Position numbers and translations under genes: made by a program. A stretch of DNA of 64,000 nt from Pegea sp. RAD2-039 (taxonomy: Eukaryota > Chordata > Thaliacea > Salpida > Salpidae), in assembly GCA_034620365.1 (NCBI GenBank), contig JAQGEQ010000081.1:310001-374000 (forward strand), read 5' to 3'. This document shows, piece after piece, positions 62,970-64,000 of this stretch. Each line of letters begins with the position of its first letter. Positions within the stretch are counted from its first letter, which is position 1. The notes under the pieces were generated by a model. The model was not told the DNA's origin, searched no databases, and saw only the letters and a list, made by a program, of their open reading frames with translations.

Positions 62970-64000
62970 ATTAAAGAAAACGTGAATTTTTTTATAATCC
63001 CTATGTTTTTTTAAGGGGAAAACTGAAAGTTGTTCCAATGAACGAAAATTATTTGAAGGTTCACAAACTATTAAATTTAAAAACAGTTTAATACATAAGT
63101 ATGCTTATTCTTTAATTGTTTTTTTTAACAATATGTTGCGAGTTTGTAAAGTTATTCTAATAACAACAATAAAAAAATTTTTAAGCATTTTACTAAATAG
63201 TTAAATCTTAATTAAGTAATAAGAAACGAAACCATAACCTTAAAACTAATACAAGATAAACACAAATTAAACAATGATAGAGTATAGTTTGCACTCTGTT
63301 TTCAAAAGTAGATCATCTCATTTGAAGGTCAATGAAAGCTTTTAACAATATCCATAAATAAAGAAAACCTTTTCAACACGTTTACAGTTTTACTTTCCTG
63401 AATTGATAATTTGATTTGACTTTTGTGAATGTTTTCTGCTGTAAAATCATTTGTAATCTAGCTTATAGCTTTTTTTGATTTAATTCTGTGAAGCAGTAAT
63501 TCTCATTTTTTTTCAATGATTTTTTCATATCAATAAGCAAGCGATATACATATTACTTGTGATAAATTATTATATCTGGATTATAAATAAATTCGAACGT
63601 TTTGGTTTGGATACTTAACATATTTTATGAAAGTAAAAACTATGGTGTATAAAAATACAATAAGCGGGACATTACACTTCAGAGTATACAGATTAATTCT
63701 GTCAAACTGACTTCAGATCAATTCTCTCAAACTCAATTGAGTTATCTCAGTCTTTAGATAATGGTTTTCAACAGAAATAACTTTTAAATTTTACTAGTAA
63801 ATTTTGTACGGACAATACATGTAATATAATATTAAAATTATTCTTCCTAAAAATGTTATTTTAGGATTTTCTAAACTTTCTCGTTCAAAACACAATACAA
63901 TTAAGATTATAGTTTATTTTTTTATTCATAACCTTAAACTTATTCAAATAGAATGTTTTATCTCTAATATAACTAGAAAGCAAATTGCAAACTATACTAA

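Larger units (their letters stand above)
61055..64000 (+). repeat. segmental duplication D2, copy B (carries zinc-finger gene 2)
   Basis: Begins exactly at the end of the minisatellite with GGTATCGAGTTCGG, against GGTATTGAGTTCGG at 21531, and runs off the window. The pair is offset by 39.5-39.6 kb in the same orientation. Confidence 0.92.

Noticed and set aside
1-64000. CRISPR array, bacterial operons or prophage
   Set aside because: There are no regularly spaced direct repeats with unique spacers of CRISPR size, no dense gene packing and no ribosome-binding pattern. The zinc fingers and LINE relics are eukaryotic.
1-64000. Mitochondrial or plastid origin of the A+T-rich DNA
   Set aside because: No respiratory-chain or rRNA genes were seen, and the repeat mosaic and C2H2 genes indicate nuclear DNA.

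Overview
The window is eukaryotic, very A+T-rich DNA (by eye about three quarters A+T) and extremely gene-poor. The organism is probably an animal: the only convincing genes are two intronless C2H2 zinc-finger genes with classic HTGEKPF linkers, and the only other recognisable coding DNA is relics of non-LTR (LINE) retrotransposons. An A+T-rich invertebrate would fit (a cnidarian such as Hydra is one candidate), but nothing here proves a taxon. I saw no bacterial operons, ribosome-binding sites or CRISPR arrays.

Nearly all of the rest is a mosaic of one large family of non-coding modules. Almost all copies lie in the same orientation and have been shuffled, truncated and re-duplicated. I use these tags. 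Delta is a core of about 25 bp, with stem CAACAG...CTGTTG around GCTAGC, in 21 copies. Alpha, beta and gamma are the modules that usually precede it, and epsilon and zeta the ones that follow. Next come a tRNA-like element (3 copies), the 'P-B cassette' (12 good copies) and iota (GAGCTCATATTACATCGC and its continuation). A P-B cassette is a 17-bp palindrome, a variable spacer of about 66-81 nt, then a 29-nt hairpin.

Layout. 1-6.8 kb: two to three module runs with a tRNA-like element and cassettes. 6.84-7.29 kb: 3' end of a CR1/Jockey-like LINE reverse-transcriptase frame, with a frameshift. 7.3-13 kb: more modules. 13.07-16.4 kb and 28.7-32.05 kb: a near-identical segmental duplication about 15.65 kb apart. 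18.6-21.5 kb: a module run with the second tRNA-like copy. 21.53-24.4 kb and 61.06-64.0 kb: a second segmental duplication, carrying the zinc-finger genes (5 and 6 fingers, both on the minus strand). 24.6-57.5 kb: further modules, including the duplicated pairs 9.97-11.43/39.54-41.0 kb and 33.97-35.76/55.43-57.28 kb. 53.49-53.84 kb: a G+C/CpG-richer island with TGACGTCA palindromes. 57.5-59.7 kb: lower-copy DNA with decayed coding-like frames. 59.70-59.84 kb: an antisense reverse-transcriptase relic with the YADD motif. 59.83-61.055 kb: a 20-bp G/T-rich minisatellite whose right edge coincides with the left edge of the second zinc-finger duplication.

There is no operon or pathway to describe. 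The main signal for follow-up is the repeat family: short elements inside it keep RNA-like or palindromic pairing, with compensatory substitutions, while the surrounding sequence drifts. Module boundaries were judged by eye without alignment software and are uncertain by tens of bases.
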